A model generated the notes under the pieces. That model was not told where the DNA came from, did no database searches, and was given only the letters and a program-made list of their open reading frames with translations. A DNA stretch of 38,490 nucleotides from Pseudomonadota bacterium (lineage in GTDB: Bacteria > Pseudomonadota > Alphaproteobacteria > Puniceispirillales > Puniceispirillaceae): NCBI GenBank assembly GCA_027620495.1, contig JAQCEA010000018.1:1-38490 (forward strand), written 5' to 3'. The position numbers were made by a program, and so were the translations under genes. This document shows, in pieces, positions 25,553 through 35,468 of the stretch; position 1 is the first letter of the stretch; each line of letters opens with the position of its first letter.

Positions 25553-27769
25553 TTATCCGATAATCCGATTAAAGGTGGCGCTTGGCCGCATAATTTTTGC
25601 GACAAGATCCGCATTTGGCCGGTAATAGCCGCCTAAATCACATGGCTGACCTTGCGTTGACGCAAGTTCGTCAACAATCTGGCTTTCATGCGATTCTATT
25701 TCGCGTGCCATGGCGGCAAATGTCGCTGCCATCTCGGCATCGTCAGTTTGTGCGGCAACAGCCTGCGCCCAATAGAGCGCAAAATAAAAATGGCTGTCTC
25801 TTGTATCTGTTTCGCCAACGCCGCGCCGTGGGGATTTGTCATGCGTTAAAATATTTTGCGTGGCCGCATCAACCGCCCAGCCCAAAATCGCCGCTTTGTC
25901 ATTATGCAACAATTCAGACGCAAACATAAAAGATTCGCCAAGAGCGCAAAATTCACCAAGCGAATCCCAACGTAAATGCCCCTTTTCAACTAGTTGTTGG
26001 ACATGTTTTGGTGCCGATCCACCCGCGCCAGTTTCAAACAAACCACCGCCATTCATCAATTTCACAATCGACAGCATTTTGGCAGATGTACCAAGCTCAA
26101 GAATCGGAAATAAATCGGTCAAATAATCCCGCAACACATTTCCGGTGATCGAAATACAATCTTTTCCAGCGGTAATCGTTTTTAGTGTGAAATTGGTCGC
26201 CTGACGCGGTGCCAGAATATGGATGGCACTGCGGTCAACATGGTCCTCGGCCAAAATCTTTTCAACATATCTGATCAATTCTGCGTCATGGGCGCGGTCG
26301 GGGTTTAACCAGAATACCGCATCTGCGCCGGTGGCCTTTTGCCGGGCCACACCAAGCCTGACCCAATCGGCAATAGGCGCTGGCTTGGTTGTTGCCATAC
26401 GCCAGATATCGCCAGCAGCAACACGGTGTTCATGAAGCACATCGCCATTGGCCGCCATAACCCGCATAACGCCAGCTTCAGACATTTCAAAAGTGGTGGG
26501 ATGCGAGCCATATTCTTCAGCCTTTTGCGCCATCAAACCAACATTAGAGACAGTGCCACAGCTTGTTGGATCAAGCGCGCCATGCGCCTTGAAAAAATTA
26601 ATCGATTCATCATAAATCGGCGCATAGGAATTATCGGGGATAACACATTTACAATCAGCTTCCTGACCATCTGGCCCCCACGCCCGGCCACCAGCCCGGA
26701 TCAATGCCGGCATCGATGCATCAATAATCACATCAGACGAAACGTGCAAATTATTGATTCCCCGATCAGAATCGACCATATAGAGACGTGGCTGATCGGC
26801 CAAACTAGCCGCTAGGTCGCTTTCCAATTCAGATCTTTGATCAGCTGGCAACCCGGCAAGGCGCTGTTCAAGGTCAACCAGCCCCAGATTAGGGTTGAAC
26901 CCGATACTGTCCAAAACGGTTTGATGTTTGGCGACAAAATCTTGCAACAACACCGATACCACATGGCCAAAAATGATCGGGTCTGCCACTTTCATCATGG
27001 TGGCCTTTAAATGCACCGAAAACAGAATGTCTTTTGCCTTGGCATCAGCAAGCTGTTCAGCAATAAAATGGCGCAGGGTCTCAACATGCATAAAGGCCGC
27101 ATCGACAACCGTACCGGCGGTGATATCCAACCCCTGTTTTAACACGGTTTGCTGGCCTTGCTGGTTTTCAAAGACAATTTTGAATGATCCAGCCTGTTCA
27201 TCTGATATGGTCGCCGACGTTTCGTTTGACACAAAATCATCAGCCGACATTGAGACAACATGCGTTGCCGAATCTTTTTGCCAGACTCCCATCTTATGTG
27301 GATTTTGCATGGCATAGTTTTTCACCGCACGGGCCGCACGGCGATCAGAATTGCCCTCGCGCAATACTGGGTTGACGGCACTGCCCTTGACCGCATCATA
27401 GCGGTCGCGTGCCGACTGTTCTGTATCATTTTGCGGTGTGTCAGGGTAATCAGGCAGCGCATAGCCCTGTGATTGCAATTCGCTGATCGCGGCCTTTAAT
27501 TGTGGCACTGATGCAGAAATATTTGGCAGTTTAATAACATTGGCTTGCGGTGTTTTTACTAAATTACCCAAAGCCGCCAAATCATCACTATGGCGTTGCG
27601 CATTTGTCAGAATTTCTGGAAACATAGCGATGATCCGGCCAGCCAGTGAAATATCACGCTTTTCAATATGCAAGCCCGCCGCTGACGCAAATTTCCTGAT
27701 AATCGGCAACAGCGATGCACTTGCCAGCTCAGGCGCTTCATCAACAGTCGTGTAAATAATGTCAGCCAT
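25553..27769 (-). CDS. icd: Isocitrate dehydrogenase, NADP-dependent, monomeric type
   Basis: A 738-residue TCA-cycle enzyme that oxidises isocitrate to 2-oxoglutarate with NADP. It belongs to the monomeric class (about 740 residues), unrelated in length to the dimeric type of about 410. The N-terminus MADIIYTTVDEAPELASASLLPI is typical of the class. Substrate and cofactor regions such as NVIKLPNISASVPQLK, KGSAVNPVLREGNSDRRA and MNGGGLFETGAGGSAPKH are intact. ATG 27769 matches the family start; ATG 27778 three codons upstream is an alternative. It follows alaS by 48 bases on the same strand and may be co-transcribed. Its product, 2-oxoglutarate, is also the ligand of the P-II protein encoded at 8469. 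Confidence 0.96.
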   Translation of the reverse strand: MADIIYTTVDEAPELASASLLPIIRKFASAAGLHIEKRDISLAGRIIAMFPEILTNAQRHSDDLAALGNLVKTPQANVIKLPNISASVPQLKAAISELQSQGYALPDYPDTPQNDTEQSARDRYDAVKGSAVNPVLREGNSDRRAARAVKNYAMQNPHKMGVWQKDSATHVVSMSADDFVSNETSATISDEQAGSFKIVFENQQGQQTVLKQGLDITAGTVVDAAFMHVETLRHFIAEQLADAKAKDILFSVHLKATMMKVADPIIFGHVVSVLLQDFVAKHQTVLDSIGFNPNLGLVDLEQRLAGLPADQRSELESDLAASLADQPRLYMVDSDRGINNLHVSSDVIIDASMPALIRAGGRAWGPDGQEADCKCVIPDNSYAPIYDESINFFKAHGALDPTSCGTVSNVGLMAQKAEEYGSHPTTFEMSEAGVMRVMAANGDVLHEHRVAAGDIWRMATTKPAPIADWVRLGVARQKATGADAVFWLNPDRAHDAELIRYVEKILAEDHVDRSAIHILAPRQATNFTLKTITAGKDCISITGNVLRDYLTDLFPILELGTSAKMLSIVKLMNGGGLFETGAGGSAPKHVQQLVEKGHLRWDSLGEFCALGESFMFASELLHNDKAAILGWAVDAATQNILTHDKSPRRGVGETDTRDSHFYFALYWAQAVAAQTDDAEMAATFAAMAREIESHESQIVDELASTQGQPCDLGGYYRPNADLVAKIMRPSATFNRIIG

Positions 27770-27817
27770 GTTCCCCATCCATTCCCATTTATGCTGTAGG
27801 CGTTACATTTTACCAGA

Positions 27818-30454
27818 TTACAACGCCGCTGCCACGGCATCTATGGCCGCTTGTGCGTCATCTGCATTCGGCCCACCGGCTTGCGCCATGTCAGGTCGTC
27901 CACCGCCGCCACTGCCGCCAAGAGCCGCCGCACCAAGCCGAACCAAATCAACAGCGCTTTTTGTATCTGTCAAATCATCAGTGACAGCCACCACAACAGA
28001 CGCTTTACCAGCTTCTGTCGCCACCAAACAAATCACCGCATTATTGAGCGATGATTTGATTTCATCTGCCATTGATTTGAGTTCGCGTGCCGGGGTGTCT
28101 TCGAGCAGACATCCGACAAATTGCACCCCATTGATCACATCACCCGCAGTTGCCGCGCCTGTCCCAGCGGCCAATTTGCGGCGCAGTTGCGACAGATCAC
28201 GTTCGCTCTTTTTGCGTTCTTCCAGCAATTGTGCCACCCGATCAGCAAGCTGATCAGGCGTGATTTTCAGCAGATCAGCGGCTTTTGATAAAATCTGATC
28301 GCGTGTTTCAATCCATTCCAATGCACCAGATTGGGTTACCGCCTCAATCCGGCGTACCCCGCCTGCAACAGCTGATTCAGAAACGATTTTCAGCAGCGCA
28401 ATATCGCCAGTGCGGGTGACATGCGTGCCGCCGCATAATTCAACCGACCAGGCTTTATCACTGCCATTTTCGGCCGGGCCACCCATCTGTACGACCCGCA
28501 CCTCTTCGCCGTATTTTTCGCCAAATAGTGCCAATGCCCCCAGCTTAATCGCCGCATCAGGGGTCATAATCCGTGTTGAAACATCACTATTCATGCGAAT
28601 ACGTTCATTCACAATGCTTTGAACCCGGGCCAATTCGGCGGGGCTAACGGCCTTTGGGTGCGAAAAGTCAAACCGCAATCTATCTGCCGAAACCATCGAT
28701 CCTTTTTGCGCCACATGGTCACCAAGAACATGGCGCAATGCTTCATGCAATAAATGTGTCGCCGAATGATTGGCACGGAGCCGCGACCGGCGCGTAATAT
28801 CAATTTCCAGCCGCACCGCCATATTCATTTTTAAAACCCCGTCCATCACCTCAAGATGATGCACAAATAATCCAGATGGGGTTTTCACCGTATCCAGCAC
28901 CTTAGCCTGTCCACCATCCCAAGACACTGTGCCGGTATCACCGATCTGGCCGCCTGACTCGGCATAAAACGGGGTTTGATTGACCACCATGCGGACACGT
29001 GCCCCCGCATTCACCGCGTCGATTTCACCAGAATCATCAACCAGTGCCACCACAACAGCTTCGGCCGTATTGGCTGTATATCCTAAAAATTCGGTTGGTT
29101 CGAGACGTTGCCCTAAATCAAGCCAGATGCTCTCTGTCGCGGCGTCACCTGACCCGCTCCACGCCCGGCGTGCGGCGGCTTTTTGTGCTTGCATGGCCGC
29201 ATCAAACCCGTCTAGATCGACCTGCCAGCCATAGCCCCGCATAAAATCCTGTGTCAAATCAAGTGGAAACCCATAGGTATCATAAAGCTTAAACGCGGTG
29301 GCCCCATCCAGCGTGCCTGATGATGCTTTGCCAGCAACTTCATCCTGCAGAATCCGCAGGCCGCGATCCAAGGTTTCTTTAAATCGTGTCTCTTCGAGTT
29401 TTAATGTTTCGGTGATCAGCGACTGGGCCCGGCCAAGTTCCGCATATTGCCCGCCCATTTCCAATACCAAAGCTGGCACCAATTTATACATGGTGGGATC
29501 AACGCATCCCATCTGATGGATATGGCGCATCGCCCGCCGCATGATCCGCCGCAACACATAGCCGCGTCCCTCGTTTGACGGCAGTACCCCATCAGCAATC
29601 AAAAAAGATGACGCCCGCAGATGGTCAGCAACAACCCGGTGCGAAATATTATGTTCGCCATCAGCATCTGTTGCCGATGCATCCGCCGATGCCAGAATCA
29701 AATTACGCATTAAATCGATATCATAATTATCGTGCTTGCCTTGCAAAACCGCGGCAATGCGTTCAAGCCCCATCCCTGTGTCGATTGATGGCTTTGGCAG
29801 CGACAAACGTTCAGTTGCGGTTTGTTCAAACTGCATAAACACCAGATTCCAAATTTCAATAAATCGGTCACCATCCTCGTCTGGCGAACCTGGCGGCCCG
29901 CCCGGAATATGGTCGCCATGATCATAGAAAATTTCTGAACACGGCCCACAAGGCCCGGTATCGCCCATTGCCCAAAAATTGTCAGATGTGGCAATGCGGA
30001 TAATCCGGTCATCTCCAAGACCGGCAATTTTCCCCCATAGTGCCGCGGCGTCATCATCTTCATGATAGACAGTGACAAGAAGTTTTTTCGGATCAAGACC
30101 AAATTCGGTGGTGATCAATCGCCATGCAAGCTCAATGGCATTTTCCTTGAAATAATCACCAAATGAAAAATTGCCAAGCATTTCAAAAAATGTGTGGTGA
30201 CGTGCTGTATAGCCGACATTTTCAAGGTCATTATGCTTGCCGCCAGCCCGCACGCATTTTTGCGAAGTTGTAGCCCGTTTATAGGCGCGGGTTTCCACCC
30301 CAGTGAACAGATTTTTGAACTGTACCATGCCAGAATTAGCAAACATCAGCGTTGGATCATTTTGCGGTACCAACGGACTTGACTCGACAACCTCATGGCC
30401 GTTCTTTGCAAAATAGCTCAAGAAACCAGAGCGGATATCATTAACGCTAGACAT
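27818..30454 (-). CDS. alaS: Alanyl-tRNA synthetase
   Basis: An 878-residue class II synthetase that charges tRNA-Ala and proofreads Ser and Gly. The catalytic domain starts [17 protein letters not shown]. Motif regions [25 protein letters not shown] and [17 protein letters not shown] are clear. The editing domain has the metal ligands in [11 protein letters not shown] and CGGTH. The C-terminal domain ends [15 protein letters not shown]. Start ATG 30454 ([11 protein letters not shown]) was chosen because the open frame to 30619 has no family counterpart. The recA-alaS order is widely conserved. The recA terminator at 30629-30662 implies a promoter for alaS in 30455-30628. Confidence 0.97.
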   Translation of the reverse strand: MSSVNDIRSGFLSYFAKNGHEVVESSPLVPQNDPTLMFANSGMVQFKNLFTGVETRAYKRATTSQKCVRAGGKHNDLENVGYTARHHTFFEMLGNFSFGDYFKENAIELAWRLITTEFGLDPKKLLVTVYHEDDDAAALWGKIAGLGDDRIIRIATSDNFWAMGDTGPCGPCSEIFYDHGDHIPGGPPGSPDEDGDRFIEIWNLVFMQFEQTATERLSLPKPSIDTGMGLERIAAVLQGKHDNYDIDLMRNLILASADASATDADGEHNISHRVVADHLRASSFLIADGVLPSNEGRGYVLRRIMRRAMRHIHQMGCVDPTMYKLVPALVLEMGGQYAELGRAQSLITETLKLEETRFKETLDRGLRILQDEVAGKASSGTLDGATAFKLYDTYGFPLDLTQDFMRGYGWQVDLDGFDAAMQAQKAAARRAWSGSGDAATESIWLDLGQRLEPTEFLGYTANTAEAVVVALVDDSGEIDAVNAGARVRMVVNQTPFYAESGGQIGDTGTVSWDGGQAKVLDTVKTPSGLFVHHLEVMDGVLKMNMAVRLEIDITRRSRLRANHSATHLLHEALRHVLGDHVAQKGSMVSADRLRFDFSHPKAVSPAELARVQSIVNERIRMNSDVSTRIMTPDAAIKLGALALFGEKYGEEVRVVQMGGPAENGSDKAWSVELCGGTHVTRTGDIALLKIVSESAVAGGVRRIEAVTQSGALEWIETRDQILSKAADLLKITPDQLADRVAQLLEERKKSERDLSQLRRKLAAGTGAATAGDVINGVQFVGCLLEDTPARELKSMADEIKSSLNNAVICLVATEAGKASVVVAVTDDLTDTKSAVDLVRLGAAALGGSGGGGRPDMAQAGGPNADDAQAAIDAVAAAL

Positions 30455-30628
30455 ATCAATCATCCCAATTTTTAGGCGGAGCCGGACATCATTGGTCGGC
30501 TCTTGACGCCAGATATATCTGTCTAACCCAAAACAGGCCAAACAGAGGCTCTTATGTAGCCGTGCAGACCCTGTTATGTCCAGATGAAGTTGCACCAAAG
30601 CCGGGTAAAAATTACGCAAATATGCTGT

Positions 30629-30662
30629 AAAAAACCCCGCCCAAATTTTTCATCAGGCAGGG
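30629..30662 (-). terminator. Rho-independent terminator of recA
   Basis: On the minus strand CCCTGCC pairs with GGCGGGG (one G-T pair), with a 14-base loop, followed by six T residues (A-run at 30629-30634 on the plus strand). It starts about 30 bases past the recA stop. Confidence 0.8.
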
Positions 30663-30691
30663 CGATCGAAGAATATGTGACCCAGAATGAT

Positions 30692-31801
30692 TTAGCTGAC
30701 ATCACTCTCGGGCAAGTCTGGCGAATCTGGCACCTCCGCCTCGGCACTCTCGGCAATTGAATTATCCAGCATCTGGTCACCAACCAGACCTGCATTTTGC
30801 CGGATGGCGGCTTCGATTTCATAGGCAATTTGCGGATTTTCCCGCAAAAATGTTTTCGCGTTTTCACGGCCCTGCCCGATACGCTGGCCATTATAGGAAA
30901 TCCACGCACCTGATTTATCGACAATGCCCGCGGCCACCCCAAGATCAAGTAATTCACCCATCTTTGAAATACCTTCGCCATACATAATGTCGAATTCAAT
31001 GGTGCGGAATGGCGCCGCCACCTTGTTTTTGACAACTTTTACACGGGTTTGGTTGCCAACAACCTCATCACGGTCTTTAATCGCCCCAATACGGCGGATA
31101 TCAAGCCGAACAGATGCGTAGAATTTCAGCGCATTGCCGCCTGTTGTGGTTTCCGGGTTACCAAACATCACGCCAATTTTCAGACGAATCTGATTGATGA
31201 AAATGACCAAGCAATTTGAGCGGGCGATTGATGATGTCAGCTTGCGCAATGCCTGGCTCATTAACCGTGCATGCAGACCCACATGATGATCGCCCATTTC
31301 CCCTTCGAGTTCAGCGCGCGGCACAAGTGCGGCAACAGAATCGACCACCAAAACATCAATCGCACCAGAACGCACCAACGTATCTGCGATTTCTAGGGCC
31401 TGTTCACCAGCATCAGGTTGCGAAATCAACAACTCATCAATATTGACGCCAAGCTTGCGGGCATAAACCGGATCAAGCGCATGTTCGGCATCGACAAAGG
31501 CACATGTCCCACCTTCTTTTTGCGCTTCAGCCACGGCATGTAACGCCAATGTGGTTTTTCCTGACGATTCTGGCCCATAGACCTCTACGATGCGCCCTTT
31601 GGGAAAGCCGCCAATGCCAAGCCCGATATCCAGCCCTAGCGAACCAGTTGATATTGCCTGTATATCAATCGCAGATTCGCGTTGGCCAAGCTTCATCACT
31701 GAGCCTTTGCCAAAGGCCTTTTCAATCTGCCCAATGGCCGCTTCAAGCGCCTTGTTTTTATCGTCACTTTTCATTTTCATATCCACTACAACACCCGCCA
31801 T
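30692..31801 (-). CDS. recA: RecA recombinase
   Basis: A 369-residue strand-exchange ATPase and LexA co-protease. The core begins [20 protein letters not shown]. Walker A is [13 protein letters not shown], Walker B is near [16 protein letters not shown]1 follows, and L2 is [19 protein letters not shown]. The C-terminus is acidic. AAGGAGG lies 6 bases before ATG 31801 and only 3 before ATG 31804, so I took the former ([11 protein letters not shown]); the open frame to 31855 is not used. It is separated from alaS downstream by a terminator. A LexA-like site lies 93 bases upstream of the start. Confidence 0.98.
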   Translation of the reverse strand: MAGVVVDMKMKSDDKNKALEAAIGQIEKAFGKGSVMKLGQRESAIDIQAISTGSLGLDIGLGIGGFPKGRIVEVYGPESSGKTTLALHAVAEAQKEGGTCAFVDAEHALDPVYARKLGVNIDELLISQPDAGEQALEIADTLVRSGAIDVLVVDSVAALVPRAELEGEMGDHHVGLHARLMSQALRKLTSSIARSNCLVIFINQIRLKIGVMFGNPETTTGGNALKFYASVRLDIRRIGAIKDRDEVVGNQTRVKVVKNKVAAPFRTIEFDIMYGEGISKMGELLDLGVAAGIVDKSGAWISYNGQRIGQGRENAKTFLRENPQIAYEIEAAIRQNAGLVGDQMLDNSIAESAEAEVPDSPDLPESDVS

Positions 31802-31893
31802 CATATGCCTCCTTAGTTGCATATCAAGGGGCCACTGTCCATGTGGGAATGCCACTAATCTGGCCCCTTTTCAAATTATCTAGGCGTTATGAT

Positions 31894-31908
31894 GTACTTG
31901 TTTTGTTC
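31894..31908. promoter_or_regulatory. Possible LexA (SOS) box upstream of recA
   Basis: GTAC-N7-GTTC on the plus strand matches the alphaproteobacterial LexA consensus GTTC-N7-GTTC with one mismatch. It lies about 93 bases upstream of the recA ATG, in the 207-base spacer to dksA. The motif is short and chance matches are common. Confidence 0.35.
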
Positions 31909-32008
31909 TTTTTGCAAGAATATTTTCACGGTTTGTTCTTGTTGGCCAAAATGGCCGATAAAATGCGTCTTTTGTTCGCGATCACCAGCGGTAGGATAAT
32001 GTGAAAGG

Positions 32009-32551
32009 TTAATCGTCGCGATGGACACGTTCCATACGTTCATGCCGTTCTTGTGCATGCAGGCTGAGCGATGCAATCGGCCGGGCCTCCAGCCGCAGCA
32101 AGCTAATTGGCTCATCCGTTTCGACACAATACCCATAGCTGCCATCGTCTATGCGGCGCAACGCTGATTCGATTTTTTGCAGCAATTTACGTTCACGGTC
32201 ACGCGTGCGCAAATCAAGCGCTGCGTTACTTTCAATTTGCGCCCGGTCCATCTGATCAGGCTGGTGTAAATTTTCCTGCGACAAGCCAGTGATTGTCTCG
32301 CTGGCATCATCCAGCAATTCAGCCTTCCACGCTTCTAATTTTTTGCGGAAATACAGCAACTGCATCGGATTCATGAATTCTTCTGATTCGCTGGGCTGAT
32401 AGTCGGCTGGCAACATGGTCGGGGCAATGTTAGAAGTCTTTTCCATGGCTCGGCTTTTGCCTTTAGCTATCGTGGGTTTTGCCTGCTGCGCTGTGTCATC
32501 ATCACTGCCAGCATCCTGTTCAAAGACCAATGCGTCATTTGTCTTCTTCAT
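32009..32551 (-). CDS. dksA: DksA/TraR family transcription factor, single-cysteine type
   Basis: A 180-residue RNA polymerase-binding factor that works with ppGpp to repress rRNA and activate amino-acid genes. The N-terminal 50 residues are low in complexity and acidic. The coiled coil spans about 65-135 (LLYFRKKLEAWKAELLDD ... RDRERKLLQKIESALRRID), with the DxxDRA tip as QMDRAQIE. The globular end reads YGYCVETDEPISLLRLEARP then ASLSLHAQERHER. Only one of the four zinc cysteines of E. coli DksA is kept, which is the usual state in alphaproteobacteria and means no zinc finger. It is upstream of recA on the same strand. Confidence 0.93.
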   Translation of the reverse strand: MKKTNDALVFEQDAGSDDDTAQQAKPTIAKGKSRAMEKTSNIAPTMLPADYQPSESEEFMNPMQLLYFRKKLEAWKAELLDDASETITGLSQENLHQPDQMDRAQIESNAALDLRTRDRERKLLQKIESALRRIDDGSYGYCVETDEPISLLRLEARPIASLSLHAQERHERMERVHRDD

Positions 32552-32869
32552 GTCATCACCATTACATCGGCGGGCCAGTCACCCAGGGTTGGGGCATGTT
32601 CAAACAAGGCGGCACTGTTACACCGATTCAGACCATTTCGCAAGGCGTTTTTTGTCGCATTCTGGAAGACATCCATAAGCGCCCGCGCCCCATTTCATTA
32701 TTAAACCGTTAATCACGCATATGTGATTTGTTCTGATGTTTTGACGCGCCTACCCTGACATCCATAGGGCGAAGTCAGCGCGTCGCCACTATTGTTAAAG
32801 TTTTGATTCTGTTGCGCAGCAAATTGAGTGAGGAACGTAACCACAGTTTTTAATATAGAGGTCTAGATC
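32552..32869. promoter_or_regulatory. Divergent regulatory spacer between dksA and the ctrA-like gene
   Basis: This spacer of about 318 bases holds no gene I can support. It contains an inverted repeat AATCAC-N6-GTGATT at 32711-32728, TTAAACCGTTAA at 32701-32712, and two GANTC (CcrM-type) motifs, GATTC at 32625-32629 and 32805-32809. The second GANTC lies about 61 bases before the CtrA-like ATG. AGAGGT at about 7 bases from the ATG serves as ribosome site. Confidence 0.5.
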
Positions 32870-33574
32870 ATGCATATTCTTGTTGTTGAAGATGATCCGA
32901 TTGTTGCCGATATCCTTGGCATGACATTAGAAGAAGCTGGATATTTTAAAACCACTGCCAACACGATAGAGACTGCTCTATTTGAATTAAAACACAGCCA
33001 AATTGATACGGTATTACTAGATATCAATTTGCCAGATGGAGACGGCACCAGACTGGCCCGCCTGATCCGCAAAAATCATATGCCGGTGCCAATTTTGGTG
33101 GTCTCTGGCAATAGTGGCATTGATGATAAAATCACCGCTATTGGTGCGGGTGCCGATGGCTATTTGACAAAATCATTTGATCGCTATGAATTGGTCGCCA
33201 ATCTTGAGGCGATTATCCGGCGCACACATGGCCATAGTTCTGCCACGGTAAATGTTGGCAATCTGATTGTTGATCTCAGCCGCAATTACGCAAAAATCGG
33301 CGATACAAGGCTTGATTTAACCGCCAAAGAATTCCGTATCATCGAATTTCTGGCGTTACGGAAAGGCGCAGTTTTGAGCAAGGATGCATTTTTAAATCAT
33401 CTTTATGGCGGAATTGATCAGCCTGAACCAAAAATCATTGATGTATTTATGTGCAAATTGCGCCGTAAAATTGCCGATGCTGGCGCGAGTGGTGTGGTGA
33501 TTGATACCATTTGGGGGCAAGGCTATATTCTGCGCGAAATGCGCGATTATGATGCAATGACCATCAGCGCCTGA
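32870..33574 (+). CDS. ctrA: CtrA-like OmpR-family response regulator
   Basis: A 234-residue regulator with an N-terminal receiver (Asp8/Asp9 pocket, phospho-acceptor Asp51 in LLDINLPDGDG, switch Ser79, Lys101) and a C-terminal winged helix (about 125-228). The DNA-binding part is strikingly like Caulobacter CtrA, the master cell-cycle regulator: ALRKGAVLSKDAFLNHLYGG then PKIIDVFMCKLRRKI. The receiver is more divergent, and the Pro that normally follows the conserved Lys is Ser102 (TKSF). It ends in ISA, a small nonpolar C-terminus; Caulobacter CtrA ends in Ala-Ala and is degraded by ClpXP. It could be the CtrA orthologue or a close paralogue; a genome-wide search would settle this. Confidence 0.8.
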   Translation: MHILVVEDDPIVADILGMTLEEAGYFKTTANTIETALFELKHSQIDTVLLDINLPDGDGTRLARLIRKNHMPVPILVVSGNSGIDDKITAIGAGADGYLTKSFDRYELVANLEAIIRRTHGHSSATVNVGNLIVDLSRNYAKIGDTRLDLTAKEFRIIEFLALRKGAVLSKDAFLNHLYGGIDQPEPKIIDVFMCKLRRKIADAGASGVVIDTIWGQGYILREMRDYDAMTISA

Positions 33575-33619
33575 CCGCGGGTGTTATAACGCCGAAAAAT
33601 ATCTTTAAAAAACTTACAG

Positions 33620-33644
33620 CCAATCGCGCAATATTCGTGATTGG
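33620..33644 (+). terminator. Hairpin after the ctrA-like gene
   Basis: CCAATCGCG pairs with CGTGATTGG (9 bp with one G-T) around a 7-base loop, 46 bases past the stop codon. The downstream T content is low (TTGGTGCTT), so this is either a weak terminator or another structured element. Confidence 0.45.
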
Positions 33645-33729
33645 TTGGTGCTTAATACGCACTTGTGCATTGCTCTGTTTGCGGCGCTGTGGCACATAGG
33701 GCCTGCAGCTTCAAGCATGTGAGGTGTAG

Positions 33730-33909
33730 ATGTTATATTTCAGCCTAGGCGATTTTGTTGCACATCCAGACCAGCCCGATTGGGGACCGGGTCAGGTGCA
33801 GTCCATTGTTGGCACAAATGTAACAGTGAATTTTGAACATGCTGGCAAACAAATGATTAATTGCCAGATTATTAATCTTGTCAAAGTCACCAGCCCCCAA
33901 CGTAATTGA
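33730..33909 (+). CDS. Small DUF3553 protein
   Basis: A 59-residue protein too short for routine gene calls. It reads MLYFSLGDFVAHP, then DQPDWGPGQVQSIVG, then TVNFEHAGKQMIN. This matches the DUF3553 pattern: a small beta-barrel with GDxVxHPxxPDWGxGQVxS and VNFEHAGK. The family is widespread in alphaproteobacteria and has no known function; the fold recalls small nucleic-acid-binding or Tudor-like barrels, which is inference. GAGG lies 5 bases before the ATG, a good ribosome site. It is plus strand, between the ctrA-like gene (155 bases upstream) and hemA (184 bases downstream). Confidence 0.85.
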   Translation: MLYFSLGDFVAHPDQPDWGPGQVQSIVGTNVTVNFEHAGKQMINCQIINLVKVTSPQRN

Positions 33910-34093
33910 GGGTAAGCGTAATTGACCCTCAGTATGATTGCACTTTCTGCATGTTGTTTTTAGGTGTTTTGCATGTATTGCGATCATCGCTACGAGTTGT
34001 CGAATCGCCTTTTAAATGTTTTTGTGGCATCGATTTGTGCTAATAGATGACCATCTGACAGGTCTGTCAGACAATGGGCGCAGGAGCTTTATA

Positions 34094-35314
34094 GTGCATT
34101 ACCGCGATCAATTTAAAAATCGCTTAAACCAGTTGAAAAGCGAAAACCGGTATCGCAGTTTTGTCGAGCTTGAACGACATGTTGGCCGTCATCCCTATGC
34201 CACATGGAACAGCCCAGCTGGCCCACAAGATGTGGTGATCTGGTGTTCGAATGATTATCTGGGTATGGGGCAACATCCGGCGGTCATAGACGCCATGCAA
34301 TCTGCCATTGTTCATTCAGGAAGCGGCGCTGGCGGCACCCGCAACATTTCTGGGACAAGCACGGCGATTGTGGAATTGGAAAAAGCCCTCGCCGCGCTTC
34401 ACCACAAATCTCGCGCACTTGTTCTGACCAGCGGTTATGTCGCCAATGAGGCAAGCATCAGCGCGTTGGCCGGACTGCTTGATGATGTGGTGATTTTTTC
34501 AGACGAGATGAATCACGCCTCAATCATTTCGGGTATTCGCTATGTACGATGCGAAAAAGTGATTTTCCGGCATAATGATTGTGTCCATCTTGAAACGTTG
34601 TTACAGGCCCAACCGCTTGATCGCCCGAAAATCATCATTTTTGAATCGGTCTATTCAATGGATGGCGATACCAGCCCAATTGCCGAAATTGCTGACTTGG
34701 CGCAAAAATACAACGCCTTGACCTATCTTGATGAAGTGCATGCGGTTGGCATGTATGGGGAACAAGGCGGCGGGGTTGCCCAGATGCGCGGGGTTGCCGA
34801 TAGGATAGATGTGATCCAAGGTACGCTTGGCAAAGCCTTTGGCGTAGTGGGCGGCTATATCGCCGCGGATGATGTGATTTGCGACGCTGTACGCAGCTTT
34901 GGATCAGGTTTTATCTTCACAACGGCCTTGCCACCAGCCCTGGCATATGGGGCATTGGCATCGGTGCAATATCTCCAGTCAAGCACGATTGAGCGCGACC
35001 GCCAGAAACAGCAAGCCGAAACATTGAAACAAAAGCTGCGCAGGGCCAATCTACCGATACTTGAGGGGGATACGCATATTGTGCCGGTCATGGTCAATGA
35101 CGCCGACAATTGCACGCGAATCTGCCAGTTTCTGCTGAATGAACATCAAATTTATGTTCAACCGATCAATTACCCAACCGTACCAAAAGGTACCGAAAGG
35201 CTGCGCCTGACCCCCGGGCCATTTCACAGTGATCGCATGATTGATGATCTGGTTGACGCGTTGCAATCGGCGTTTAGTCATGTCGAGGCAGAAACAAGCC
35301 AGCAGACCGGCTAG
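34094..35314 (+). CDS. hemA: 5-aminolevulinate synthase
   Basis: A 406-residue PLP enzyme that condenses glycine and succinyl-CoA to 5-aminolevulinate, the first step of the C4 haem route used by alphaproteobacteria. The N-terminal region [21 protein letters not shown], the glycine-rich [14 protein letters not shown], the aspartate in [12 protein letters not shown] and the PLP lysine Lys247 in GTLGKAFG are all canonical. The start is GTG at 34094 with AGGAG 7 bases upstream. The longer open frame from 34016 adds 26 residues with no family match. It is followed by hemH after 154 bases, so the first and last enzymes of the pathway are neighbours. Confidence 0.97.
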   Translation: MHYRDQFKNRLNQLKSENRYRSFVELERHVGRHPYATWNSPAGPQDVVIWCSNDYLGMGQHPAVIDAMQSAIVHSGSGAGGTRNISGTSTAIVELEKALAALHHKSRALVLTSGYVANEASISALAGLLDDVVIFSDEMNHASIISGIRYVRCEKVIFRHNDCVHLETLLQAQPLDRPKIIIFESVYSMDGDTSPIAEIADLAQKYNALTYLDEVHAVGMYGEQGGGVAQMRGVADRIDVIQGTLGKAFGVVGGYIAADDVICDAVRSFGSGFIFTTALPPALAYGALASVQYLQSSTIERDRQKQQAETLKQKLRRANLPILEGDTHIVPVMVNDADNCTRICQFLLNEHQIYVQPINYPTVPKGTERLRLTPGPFHSDRMIDDLVDALQSAFSHVEAETSQQTG

Positions 35315-35331
35315 CCAGATCTGCCAAAAAA

Positions 35332-35347
35332 CGCACCCGCGGGTGCG
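35332..35347. promoter_or_regulatory. 16-bp perfect palindrome between hemA and hemH
   Basis: CGCACCCG / CGGGTGCG is a gapless perfect inverted repeat just past the hemA stop codon. It has no downstream T-run on the plus strand. It could be a weak terminator stem or a protein site controlling hemH. Confidence 0.4.
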
Positions 35348-35468
35348 ATCTGCTGGGGAAAAATCTCTCTGTCATGCTGGAACTTTCCACCTTCACTCCC
35401 TAAATAGAACATCTGGATTAACCACCGCGACGCAATTTGTGATTTTAATTTGTAATTGAGGGTTTGCT

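Noticed and set aside
32701-32712. TTAAACCGTTAA as a CtrA-binding site
   Set aside because: The two TTAA halves are 4 bases apart rather than the 7 of the known consensus, so I did not call it a CtrA box.
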